From Dasypus novemcinctus (lineage: Eukaryota > Chordata > Mammalia > Cingulata > Dasypodidae), in assembly GCF_030445035.2 (NCBI RefSeq), contig NC_080688.1, forward strand, positions 65,815,449 through 65,879,448: 64,000 nt of DNA. The letters are read 5' to 3'. Under the pieces are notes generated by a model. The model did not search any database and was not told the origin of the DNA. It saw nothing but the letters and a program-made list of their open reading frames with translations. Position numbers and translations under genes: made by a program. Shown one piece after another: positions 9,603 to 21,600 of the stretch. Positions within the stretch are counted from its first letter, which is position 1; each line of letters starts with the position of its first letter.

Positions 9603-12600
9603 GTAACGTGCACGCATTTTTATCCACCGCCGCAGTTCTCTTCTCCTTCTGGCCTCCTCTGTCTTGCCGACCTTTCTCCAGTCTCACCTCGTTGTTGCGA
9701 AATCTTTCTTTCCCGCCGCCCTCTTTTCTCCACCTTAGCCTCAAACCCACTTGTTTCTTGGATGCTTCTGTGAGGGCATCCCGTAGTAAGGCGTACCAGC
9801 GCAGGAGGCTGGCGGGATGCGCTCCGTCCAGCTCTCTGGTCCTCCCACCCCTCCAAACTTTCGTTATAAGTTTTCCTTATTGGCACTATCCGGTAAGCGG
9901 AGCCGCTGCCAGCAGCTCTTAAATCCTGTCCTCCTCTTTGAGCCTGGAGTTTGAGAGGCAGGAAGATTGCTAAGAGAGCTCTGTTGCCTGATGCTCCTCC
10001 TTTTAATCTCTTGATGTTAAGGTGGCAGGGCAGCTGGCTTTGGTTTGCTTAGTGCTTGCTTGGAGGAAAACTCGAGAAGAAGCTGCTAGGCTTATTCCTC
10101 CAGCTCGCCAGCCCCCTTTTCCCAGCCCGCATGCCTCCCCACAGTCTTCCTCTCCCACACCTCCTCATCTTCCTTCTCCTACCTTCTGGCTTTTCTTCCT
10201 TCTGCCTTCTTTGTGGCAGTCTCTGTAGTCACTGAGAAACTGAAGGAAGTGTGCGCTGAGGAGCAGGGTAGGGCCACTGAGAGCGGGTCCCAAGGCAAGT
10301 GGTTAAGCAGTGAAAGGTGGAGAGCCTCTAAACCAGAGCCAAGCATTTTGTCTTCTACTATTATGCTGAGGTTGGGCCAGATGGCATGGGCCCATGTCAG
10401 TTAATTGTGTGTGTGTGTGTGTGTGTGATTTGAATGAACAGGAAAGGCTTGCTTTGCTTACTGTGTTTTCAACTCTAGTGCTAACTAGAAGTGTGACCTG
10501 ATAATTCCTTCCCTGTAAATGCTAAAGTTCCTTCCCACGTCTATGCTCTGTAATTCTGAATATTTGTGGGCCATTTCATTCATTTGAAAATCTCTTGTTA
10601 CGTGCTTGCTTAGTGACAGGCCCTCTTCTTGGAGCCGGAGACACAAAGAAACAAAACAGGTGAAAATCTGTCCCTCTTGGAGTTTCTGTTCAGTGAGAAG
10701 ACAGACAATAAACTAATTAAAATATATAAATGGTGTTTAGTGTAATGGAGAAAAAGAAAGCAGAGTTGGAAGGAGTGCTGGGGTCGGGGAGGAGAGGGGT
10801 GGTGAAGTTTTAATCTGGTGGTCAGGGAAGGCCTCATTTAGCTGGTCCTTGAGCCACGTGAGTGGACCATGAGGACATCTGGGTGAAGAATAGTCATGAA
10901 GTCCCTGAGGCTGAAGTGAGCCAGGCCAAAGTAGTAGGAATGGAGCCAGAGAAAACCAGATGCCAAGGGGAGCTTTCTCTGTCGAGCTGTGGGTTTATCT
11001 ACAACTCCGTCTCAGCGAGCCAGGGGACATTTTTTCCTTTTCTCTTAGATGTCCCCATCTGGCCCCTGTGTGAATGGCTATCTGGTGAAGCTGAGGAGGT
11101 GTTGAACTAGTTATGTCCATGGTTCAAGTTTCTGCCTTTCTGGGCATTGGTTCATTACTTTCATGACCGTTTACCTGAGAGCTGCTCATTTACATTTAGC
11201 TGAATTTTCTGGAACCTTATCCCTCTTACATCCGGTGCATTCTTTTCCTTCCCCCACCCACCCTCTCTCTTCACCACTGCCCTCCCTACCACCATGGTCT
11301 CTCTTTTCAAGATTCCTTTTTCTTCTTAATTCTGGGATAAATTAAGTTCCTGGGATGATCACTGGATGCCCCACCCCCTCCAATTGCTGGGTGAAAGGAT
11401 AATGTGATACTTCAATTTCTTAGCCTGTTATGAAGTGATGGTTTCCAGGATGGCTCAAAGATGCTGGGTGGGGTCTGTTTGTGACCATCTGTAATGCCAT
11501 GATGCTGACAGCACTTTTTTAGAATTAAAGACCATGGGGGCCATCAGTGACATTGGCTGAGCTTAGGAAGCAGGGCCAACTCCTAGGTGACACTGTATGT
11601 GAGCAGTGGAGCCAGAAGAGGTGGCTTTGCTGCTCTTAGGAGTCTCTTTGTGGCCTCTGTCATTCATTTAACAAACTGTTGACTGCCTGGCACATGTCCA
11701 GCACTGTAGGAGATGCTGAGGATACATAAAGTCTTTGGACTAGTGCTAGAATCCAGCCAGGAACACTAGGGGAAGTCCAGGGTACAACAGGTCCATGATC
11801 TCTTACCTCCAATTCTAAAATCCAAAATCTCCCAAAATTAGAAAATTTCTTTGGTAACTTGTTTGGCAGCAACATCCTGCCTTTACCTGACCTGAACTCA
11901 TTAGGCAGCAAAAAACTGACCTGAACTGACTGGAGGCTACTTATAATTGTTTTTTTTTTTTTCCACAGAGTATGAGAGGTCATATATTTCCCTGCAGAAA
12001 TTCTAGAGTGTTTGAGTCATGGGGGATGTCCCAGACCCCAATGGGGGTGTGTAGTGTATGTATCATATCCTATAATGTCTTCCTGAAATCTGCAAAATTC
12101 TGAATTCTGAAACTCAGCTGGTCATAGGGATTTTAGAAAAAGAATTGAGGACTGGTACTCTAAAAGTAGGAAATTGAGGGAAGGAAGGAGAAATTGTTTT
12201 GGTAGGGAAGAAGAGAGAAAAGCAAGAGAGAGACCTCTTTGTTTCAGAGTCACAGTAATTATTACTAGCAAGTAATTCATACTCTTAAGTGTGGATGAGA
12301 TGTCCCTTTTATAATATCTTTGCAACTCCTCTGGGAGATGAAGAGGAAACATGTTTTTCTCATTCAGCAGATGTAAAAACAGACACCCAGTGAGGTTAAA
12401 TAATTTGTCCAAGACTGACCAGAACTAGACTTCAGATCTCTCACTTCCAGACCACTAGATGCACCCACTCTCTGTTCTCCCCCCGCCCCTGCAGATGAGC
12501 TCTGCAAGTCTAACGATGTAGAGGCTGCTGCTGAAACCTCTGTGAGGTTCAACCTCCGCAGCTCTGAAGACCCAGAGCATGGCGGCTGCTACCTCTCCCT

Positions 12601-15600
12601 CGGCCACAATCAGCCCTTAGAAGACTGCGGTTTCAACATGACAGCCAAAACTTTTTTCATCATTCACGGATGGACGGTGAGCCCTGGGGAGGGAGCTCTG
12701 TGGCTTTCCACAGGATTTGGTTTCCTTTGTTTTGGTTAATTAAAGAGAATACTGGTGCTTCCAGATTCCACCCCGCTCCCCCTTTCTTGTGGGCTGCTTG
12801 TATTTCAGACGCTTGTGAAGGATGCAATGGGTCCTGGCTGAGGGGGTGGGGTGGGCTGGAGCAGGGTGGATTTGATGCTGGCACAGAGCAGGCTTTCAGA
12901 AAGGGGCTCTCCTGAGGGCAGCAGCCCAGCTCCAGCAGCTCTTAAGAGCCCCTCTAATTACACTTAATTACATTGGTCAACCGCTGCCTTGAGGTGGCCA
13001 TCCCTCCAAAAGAGCTGAGCAGAACTGAAGCAACTTGACTGGCGGAGTGACGCTCTCAGGAGCCAGCTGGGCTGGGCTGCTGGCTGCCGTTGGCATGGTG
13101 CCCTCCTGTTTGCATAGAGATGGCCCGGTTTAAAGGCACTGGGGCTCTTTATGTGCCCTAGCTGAGCAATTCGCGTTGAAAGGCCATGACAAACTCCAAC
13201 AAAAAAGGGCTTTAATGCTTTGCTTCAGAAGCTTTTGACCAGCGAGGAATTTATTCATTCATCTAATGACAGTCCTAGGAAAATGGCACGATTAAGTGAG
13301 CAGGTTTCGGCCTGGGCTAATTGGGAGGACACATTCCTCTCCTTAATGATGAGAAATTCATATCCGTTCCATGCTGCTGGGGTCATGCCTAGGTGGGGGT
13401 AGGTGCCTACCTTCCTGATGTGATTTGAAAAGGGAAGGAAGGACCTGTCCATCCATCCTCATCCCACAGTCTGCAATTAGGATCATGCATTTGAATCTTT
13501 TTCAGTCCCCCTGTCAAAATGCAAATACAATTTGCCCCATCTTACAAATGGTTTGCATTCCAGAAAGTTCTTTTGTAATCTGTTTGGAAGTTGGAACAGC
13601 AGTTTCCCATAGAAACAAGCTTGTAAATGGTGTTTGGGTTCCCAGGCTAGGCACAGAAAATCCATTTATCTAATAATGTACTTTTGGGTAGGTTTACAAC
13701 TGGACCTGGTCAACATTTATAACTTTGCTTCTGTGGGAAAATATGTTCTGAGTTCTAATTTGGGATTCTACGGACAGATTTTCCCTACTCTGGGGTCAAG
13801 AGGGGTGGCAGAGATGGGTGGTGGGAAGGGATCATTTGTTAACTCTGCATTCTCTAGTAGAAAGCATCTCCTTGCCTCTTCTAGAGAGAAGCTAATTCTC
13901 CCGGGAAACCCTTCCCAGCTGCCTGTGAATGGTGGAACAGGCCACTTGCCTGACTGACAGGGACTCAGACTAATCTCATGCCAGTACCGTCAATACAACC
14001 TAGTGACCCCATCAGGCTCCAAGAGCAGAGATGTCAGCTCTGAAAGTTTTGATGGGAAAACCTGAGGCTTTAAAGAGCAATAGAAGACAAACCTTCAGGT
14101 TGCACAATTCTAGCTATAGCCGCCTGTGCTCATTTGCAAATGTTTGGTCCTTGAGTAACTGATGTGAAGGTTCTGAAATCTGGCTGGGGAAAGGGTCTTA
14201 AAACCCCTAGGATTTCTGAAACGCAGAAGAATAAAACAAGTTTCATTTTTTCTCTGCAGATGAGTGGCATGCTTGAAAACTGGCTGTACAAACTCGTGTC
14301 AGCCCTTCAGACCAGAGAGAGAGATGCCAACGTGGTGGTGGTGGACTGGCTCCCCCTGGCTCACCAGCTTTACACTGAAGCAGTCAACAACACCAGGCTG
14401 GTGGGACACAGCATTGCCAGGATGCTCAACTGGTTGCAGGTGACTGGGGATGAGTGTAATTTTTTGCAGGCAGAAGTCAATCCAAACCTTCTTAAGAAAT
14501 ACTGGGCAGACTTGGGTTACAATGAACTTCAGGAATCTGATCACAATCTTTGGATTAAAATTTTTACTGAATTAAGTGCTGCTTCAAATACTTGAAAGCT
14601 GGGACTTTTAGAAAACCTTTTAATTATTGTAAAATCTCTATTTTTCCTATGTATTTGTTTAATTGTAAAAGGATTTGCCTTATGGGCCATTACTTGCCAT
14701 TATTAGAAACTGACGCCCTTAGGTTGATTGGGAATGGCCAAGAGCCAGGTCTGGCTTGTAATCTTAAATATCAACTAAGGTCTGCTCCTGCCTCATGGTC
14801 CTGAAGAGGAAGTGGGTTAAACAGATACAGCCCAATAACTCATTTAGAATGTTAACTGTGGTAAACACACCTTGTAGTCCTACATTTACTTTTGATAGGT
14901 TAATGATTTACCTGAGATCAGAGGACTTATCTGGGGGCAGGGGTGCACTAGCAAAGTGACCTGGTTATCTGAGCAATTCTAGCCTCACCTTCCTTTTATC
15001 CAGGAAGTCTGATGAATTCTGGCAGTATTCTGATGAGGATTCTGGAACAGTCCCTCAGTCCTAAGCTTTTTGTAGAGCTTGGTTCCTGAGCCATGGGTCA
15101 AACTCTCAGCTCTATCAGGGCATGAAGTTTCCTTCCTGGGGCCCCAGGTGGGCTTGTGGTGAAGAAATTTACAGTTTCTGGCCACTGCAGTGGAGCCCAG
15201 GGCCTTAGAGGGTAGATCGGGAGCATCTGCTGCAGGCTGGGGCTAGCGTGTCAGTCTCCAGTGAATTGGTGGCTTTGACCTCTGCACCACCACCTCCCCC
15301 TTAAGTGCTGCAAAGAAGAACAGAAAACACGTAAGGGTCAGGTATGCAGCCTCTAGTCGCACCCTCCATCTACCCCCAGCGCATGGCATTTGAAGTGCCA
15401 CCAAGGCCATCTGACCTTCCTTTATCTGCTGTGACCGATCTGGAGGGTCTTGCCAGTCATGTCCCTGGGAAGTTTGTGGCCTAAGTTCCTGCATCTACTT
15501 CTCTGCCGTGACTGAATTGTTGAATTGTAGGTGAGCCCTGTGGGTTACTGACCACACTCATCAGCTCATGTGCTTTTGTGACTTCCTGCAGGAGAAGGAT

Positions 15601-18600
15601 GATTTTTCTCTTGGGAATGTTCACTTAGTCGGCTACAGCCTTGGAGCTCACGTTGCTGGATATGTTGGCAACTTCGTGAAAGGAACAGTGGGCAGAATCA
15701 CCGGTAAGCTCCGCTTCCTCCACTGACAGCTGGTCATCCCCTGCTTTCCCTCGGCCGCTCTGCCGACCTAGGTTTCCCAGACCAGAGTGCTCCCATGTGA
15801 CGCAGCATGGGTGAGTCACAGGCCAATTTGGAAGAGGCCTGTGAGAGCATCTAATCCAGGGCTTTTAGTCATAGACCCTTTTTTCCAAATTGAACCGGTA
15901 TAGGACCCTAATATATGAAACAGATAGAAAGGGGTGTTCCAGATGAAGCTGGATATGGCAAGCAGGGAGACTTTGTCATTTGGATCTTTCCATCCCTTGA
16001 GGAATCCCAGGGTCCCAGGGTACCAGGGAAAACCCTGACCTAGTGCACCCCCTCCTTTTACAGGCAAGGAAGCAGACACAGAGAGGTGAGGAAACTTGCC
16101 CAGGGACTAACAGCTGATAACCAGGGCAGAAGCTGGAGTGGAACCGTGGCCATGAGCTGGCAAGGCCTTGAGGGAAAGAATGACTAGTGGATTCCAGTTT
16201 GAATTTTGCCTGATCTCTATTTCATCCAGCAACAGTCTCTGTCTGATGTGTAGGGACATGTTTGTTAGGGAAATGACCCAGTTAGAATGAGCCATTAAAC
16301 TGTCATTATTCTGATACTGGTACCCATGTGGTCAATAGAAAATTGAGCTTTCTACCTTGAAAATTCCATTTAGTGAGCTTTTAATGTGAGAATTTGGATG
16401 AGATCATTTAATGATTGTGAAAGTAAAGTTCTCTTTTCCATGTTGGGGCCCTCTCAAATACAAACACAGGGCTTTTTCTAGGCTAAAATGAATGGTAAAT
16501 TTGTTGCCCTGAACTCTCATCCTCCTTCCAGTACTCCTTTTTGTGTTCACCCCAGGTGCTGTCTTACCCTCATGACACCAAGAGTCCACTCAGTTGCCTA
16601 AGAGGAAAGAGCTCATCAATTTCCTTAGTTTTTTATTTTATTATTATTATTTTTCTTATTCATCAGTTTCTTGCCCTGTAGTATTTTCATTTTAAAATTC
16701 AGGTAGAAGGGAGTCCTTGGCTAAAGAATGATTTAGTAAAGGTAGAATTTCAGGTTTCAGCGATAACATGGTGGGGTAGAATTAAAAGCAACCACCACAA
16801 CAACTACATTTGTGGCGTTTTATTGGCCCTCCCTGAATCATACCTGGGTTTTAGTTTAACATGTGCATGCACACACACATTCCTTTAGATCCAATGATTT
16901 GATTCCACAGATCTTGAGAGCTTTATTATTTATTTATTTTTAATTTTTTTATTCATGAGAGCTTTATTTTTGATGACCAAGACTGTAGGGCCTGAGCTGG
17001 CTCTGAAGTGGCCACACATGACTGCTCATTAACCCATTTCTGTTGCAAAGCAACCCAATCTAAGCTGCTCTGTATTGTCTGAGCACCTCTCCTGATCCCC
17101 CAGTGAGTGGGTTCAGAGCCAGGCCAGCTGTGTTCAGACCGCAGCGTCCCCCGCCGGAGCCGTGGGCCATGAGGACAAACTGCAAGCCCTCCTTTCCGGA
17201 TTTCCAAACCTGAAGTGAGATGGGGCTTGTGGGGAGCTGTCCCCTCTGCCTGTTTGGGTGGCAGCTGCGGACAATGTGGGCTTTGCTGTTTCTCCTGCGG
17301 CCAGCAGGGGAGCGGGGCAGAATGCTAATCTGGGCTCCCTGCTGGCAGCCCGTCCTTGGGGCCCATCTCTCCAGAGCACAGCCCCCCTCCCCCCCCTGCC
17401 CCGGTCTTTCTTTCAGAGCAGGGACCTGGGGTGAGCATGTCTTGAAGGGGTGGTTTCTGTCCAGTTGCCAAGCGTCACCTCAGAGGATATTTGGCTCACC
17501 TGACACATGCCATTGTGCTTGTCTGATGGGGGAGGAGCTGACAGGCTTCCCATGGCCTTTGAGCCAGGTGGTGAGACCCAACAGATGAGGAGGCCGGGAG
17601 GCACTCATGCTGTGCAGAGGCAGCCCGGGCTTGCAGGGGACACCTGATCCCCAGTCTTGCTTGGACCAGAGGCTCTGGAATGGGATTTGCTGGAATTTTT
17701 TTGAAAGCAGTTTTATTGAGCTCCATTCACATACCATGCAATCTATGCAAAGTGTACAATCAGTGGCTTTTAGCATAATCACTGTGTGGTGCATTCATCA
17801 CCAAAAAAGAAAAAATTTCAGAACAATTTCCTTAATCCAAAAAGAAAAACTCCACACCCCTTAGCAGTCACCTCTCATTCCCTCAATCCTTCCCCCAAAG
17901 CTGTGGAATGAGATTGGTAGAATTTTAATTTCCTTATCTTTCTCCTTAGGCTTATTAGAGAAGAGGTCATGCATCTGTACTAGAACTGGTGTCTAGTTAG
18001 TTATAAATAAATATGCAAGAAAATTCATTCATTCAATCAACACTTGTGAATTCAGTGTTGACAATGTGTAGGTTCTGGGCTGGTTGCTATTAATAGCTAA
18101 CAAGTACCTTATGCTTTCTCTATATCTCTAAAACTTAGACCCCTGCAAAGGGGTCTTTTTGGCCTCATTTTACTAGGACTCAGCCATTAAATAATGGTCC
18201 CAAAGATTTACATCCTGTAAATAGCAGAGCTGGTTTTCAAACTCATGTCATTTTGAATGTTCCAGAGCCGGCCTGCCTAAGGGCTGTACTGTGTTGCATC
18301 TCTTGTAGGGAGCGATAAGGTGGTTGTTGAAGTGCAGCGGGCTCTCCCCTCCTAGCCTAGTGTGCACAGCCCTGGAAGTTTTCCTGTGTGTGCGTGTTCC
18401 ATTTTTCCGGACATGTCACCCTAGGGTGAAGGCTATGCCTGAAGGGAAGGGGGAGGGCTGCTCTCCATCTTCCCTTGTTTTGTAGTTAAAAAAATTGCTA
18501 AACTTGTCCCCAGAGTCTGTGGGACGTGTGCCGAGACCGTCAGGGCAGGGCAGGCTGGGTCAGCCTGGTTGGAGAAGGCAGGGTGGCCCATCGCCTCTCA

Positions 18601-21600
18601 GCCTGCGCCAGCCAGCCCGGTGAGAAGCCCTCCAGCGCCTGCATTCCTCCGGCGCAGCTGGGTTGCCATGGCACTGACCGTCTGCTGGGGACCTTTGTTC
18701 ACCTCAAGCAAAGAGCCCCTCTCTTGTATTGGCTGCAAAGCAGAATGTTCCCTCTTCTTTTTTTTCCTTCCAGGGAGAGGCAGGGAGAGGCGGCTTGTGT
18801 CAGTTCCCTGGTCCTTGCAGCCTCTAAAATGGGTCAACCAGGGCTGTTGCGGCCGAGTTCTGTCCTTTTTGCCATCTTGCTTTGGGGCCTGGGCGGGGCT
18901 GAGCCCCTAAGCAGCCTGAGCTCCTTGCTACCTTGGCCATGCATCGATTTATCGAAATTTCTTCTGAAAGCGATTCAGTTTGCTGCTCTATAAGCTCTCA
19001 TGAGTGATGAGTTCCACAAGTTTACTGCCCTCTGGAGGCAGTGGCTCTGCCTTTTTATTTACAAGCCTCATAGTGTGCTCAGTGGTCCTACTGTGCTGGG
19101 TTCTGGGGCACGCTGTCCTGTCCATCTCCTCCTCTCACGACCCTTGGTCATACCCTCTCCCTGCCTTGGTGTGTCTAGCTTGGGGTTTCTGTCTTGGCAC
19201 TATTGACATTTGGGGCTGGGTGATTCTTTGCGTAAGGCTCTCCTGTGCATTGTAGGGTGGTTAGCAGCACCCCTGGTCTCCGCCCACTAGATTTCAGTAG
19301 CACCTCCCCACCCCCAGTTGTGACAACCAAAAATGTCCCCTATGGGTGGGGGGACATGAGGGGACAAAATCACTCCCTGTTGAACTGTTCTAGAGTGAAC
19401 AGACACCCTTCTTCTGCTGTACATCTTCTTATCTATATTTCAGATCCTGTCTCTGTAGCTTTATAGCAAAGAGCCTTCCAGGGTGAGATGAATCAAGTTC
19501 CCATAAATACTTGGGCTTGGTAGTAGTAACTGACAAGCACTTAATATCTTTCGTGAATTAACGTGTTCAGCTTTCATTTTATAGATGACAGAGAAGTTTT
19601 TCAAAATCTGGTCCATGGACCACCTACTTTTACTATCATCTGGACAATCATATATGTTTCTGGGCTCCGTACCAGATTTACCAATCAGAATTTTTGGAGG
19701 GGTCCAGGGACTTGGGAATCTGCATTTTATGTTTCACAAATGCTTTTTTTAAAAATAATTTTACACTCATGTGGTTCCAAAATTAAAAGATGGTGAAAAG
19801 TCTTGCTGTCTCTGCTTTCGGCCTAGTTCCCTGTCCTGTCCTCTTCCCCCACACACATATCCCCAGGTAACCAGTTTTATTTATTTTTTATTTATTTCTC
19901 CCCGCCCCCCCCAGTTGTCTGCTCTCTGTGTCCATTCGCTGTGCATTCTTCTGTGACTGCTTCCATCCTTATCAGTGCCACCAGGAATCTGTGTTTCTTT
20001 TTGTTGTGTCATCTTGTTGCGTCAGCTCTCTGTGTGTGCAGTGCCATTCTGGGGCAGGCTGCACTTCCTTTTGCGCTGGGCGGCTCCCCTTACAGGGCAC
20101 AGTCCTTGTGCGTGGGGTTCCCCTACGCGGGGGACACCCCTGCGTGGCAGGGCACTCCTTGCGCCCATCAGCACTGTGCATGGGCCAGCTCCACACGGGT
20201 TAAGGGGGCCCGGGGTTTGAACTGCAGACCTCCCATGTGGTAGGCGGACGCCCTATCCATTGGGCCAAGTCCGCTTCCCTGACTTAACTTTAAATAAGGA
20301 TTCCTTGACTTGGCGGGCCTGATGTAGCAGGTCTCGGCTCCCCCTTCTTGCTGCAGGTTTGGATCCTGCTGGACCCATGTTTGAAGGGGTGGACATCCAC
20401 AAGCGGCTATCACCTGATGATGCAGACTTCGTGGATGTCCTCCACACCTACACGCGCTCCTTTGGTGTGAGCATCGGGATTCAAATGCCTGTGGGCCACA
20501 TCGACATCTACCCCAACGGAGGTGACTTCCAACCAGGCTGTGGACTCAACGATATCTTGGGGTCAATTGCATATGGAAGTGAGTTCCTCCTTTTCTGCTT
20601 CATGTGACACAATTATCACATCTCCTAAGTCCACCAGAGCTGGTGTGCTACCAACAACATTCGTTTTGCTATTACCACCTCCCTTAACTGCCCTCTGTGT
20701 TTAAAGTTCATTATCATCTTACAAGCCTGTTAGCCATCCAATGGTTTCTTCTCTGCTTGCTCATGCTTTGAGGCCACAGTTGTTATTGGTTGCTAATTTT
20801 TTAATGACAAAAGAAATACATGTTTTTTGAAGAAAGTCAAGCAATACAGACCTGCATAAAGCAAAAAGTGACAGGCCCTCCTTCACCTTCCCTCACACTC
20901 TACTTTCACTTTTCAAAAGTAGTCAGTATGAACAATTTTGTGTTTTCTTCCAACCTTTTTTCTTTGAAAATTTATTTATGTATATGTGTGTGTACTTAGA
21001 TTTTTCAGAAATGGAATCTTTACCTCATTGTTTTACAACTTTCTTTTTCAGTTATGATGTATTACCGACATTCTTATATGTCAGAGCACATACATGTACC
21101 AACCTTATTCTTTTTTAAAGGCTGCATAATATTCCATAGCATGGATTAAATTAAATCAGAATTTTTGGCTAATATTTTTTTTTGTTTTTATTTTTTTAAT
21201 GTTATAATTAAAAAAATATGAGCTCCCCATATACCCCCACCCCCCTCACCCCACTCCTCCCCCCATAACAACAACTCCCTCCATCATCATGAGACATTCA
21301 TTGCATTTGGTGAATACATCTCTGAGCACCGCTGCACCTCATGGTCAATGGTCCACACCATAGCCCACACTCTCCCAAAGTCCTTTGGCTAGTATTTTAA
21401 AGATGTAAAGCCAAGATACTTTTCCCATTTGGTTATGATTAATTTTCTGAATGCCTGTGCATGTTTTGAGCAGACAGGGGATGAACTGAATTTGCTGCTG
21501 AGATTGATGCATGGCCTCATGTGACAGCCCCTTTCTGGGTCCCCATTTGCTCACTGCCTTGGATCTGGCAGCCTTTCCTACGTCGTATCCCAGTCGGCTC

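Larger units (their letters stand above)
9603..12494 (+). other. LIPG: LIPG intron 1
   Basis: GT at 9603, AG at 12493-12494. Holds a (GT)n microsatellite at about 10408-10427, an L2 piece (10590-11000), an L2 fragment (11650-11770) and a MIR (12250-12470). The first 600 bp stay GC-rich and may carry promoter-proximal elements; nothing specific is recognisable. Confidence 0.9.
15704..20356 (+). other. LIPG: LIPG intron 4
   Basis: GT at 15704, AG at 20355-20356. Contains a MIR (16035-16150), a reversed L1 3' end (17701-17903), an L2/MIR-like stretch near 18020-18260, two DNA-transposon fossils (19180-19372, 19595-19740) and a full DAS SINE (19875-20280) ending about 75 bp before exon 5. The long GC-richer frames at 17.1-19.0 kb have no family resemblance. 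Confidence 0.9.

Noticed and set aside
9260..9922. A 220-codon frame overlapping LIPG exon 1
   Set aside because: It begins at TTG rather than ATG, uses a different frame from LIPG and runs through the exon 1 donor. There is no ATG in the LIPG leader.
18526..18993. A 155-codon frame in LIPG intron 4
   Set aside because: Intronic, no resemblance, overlapped by other equally long frames, and no splice support into LIPG.
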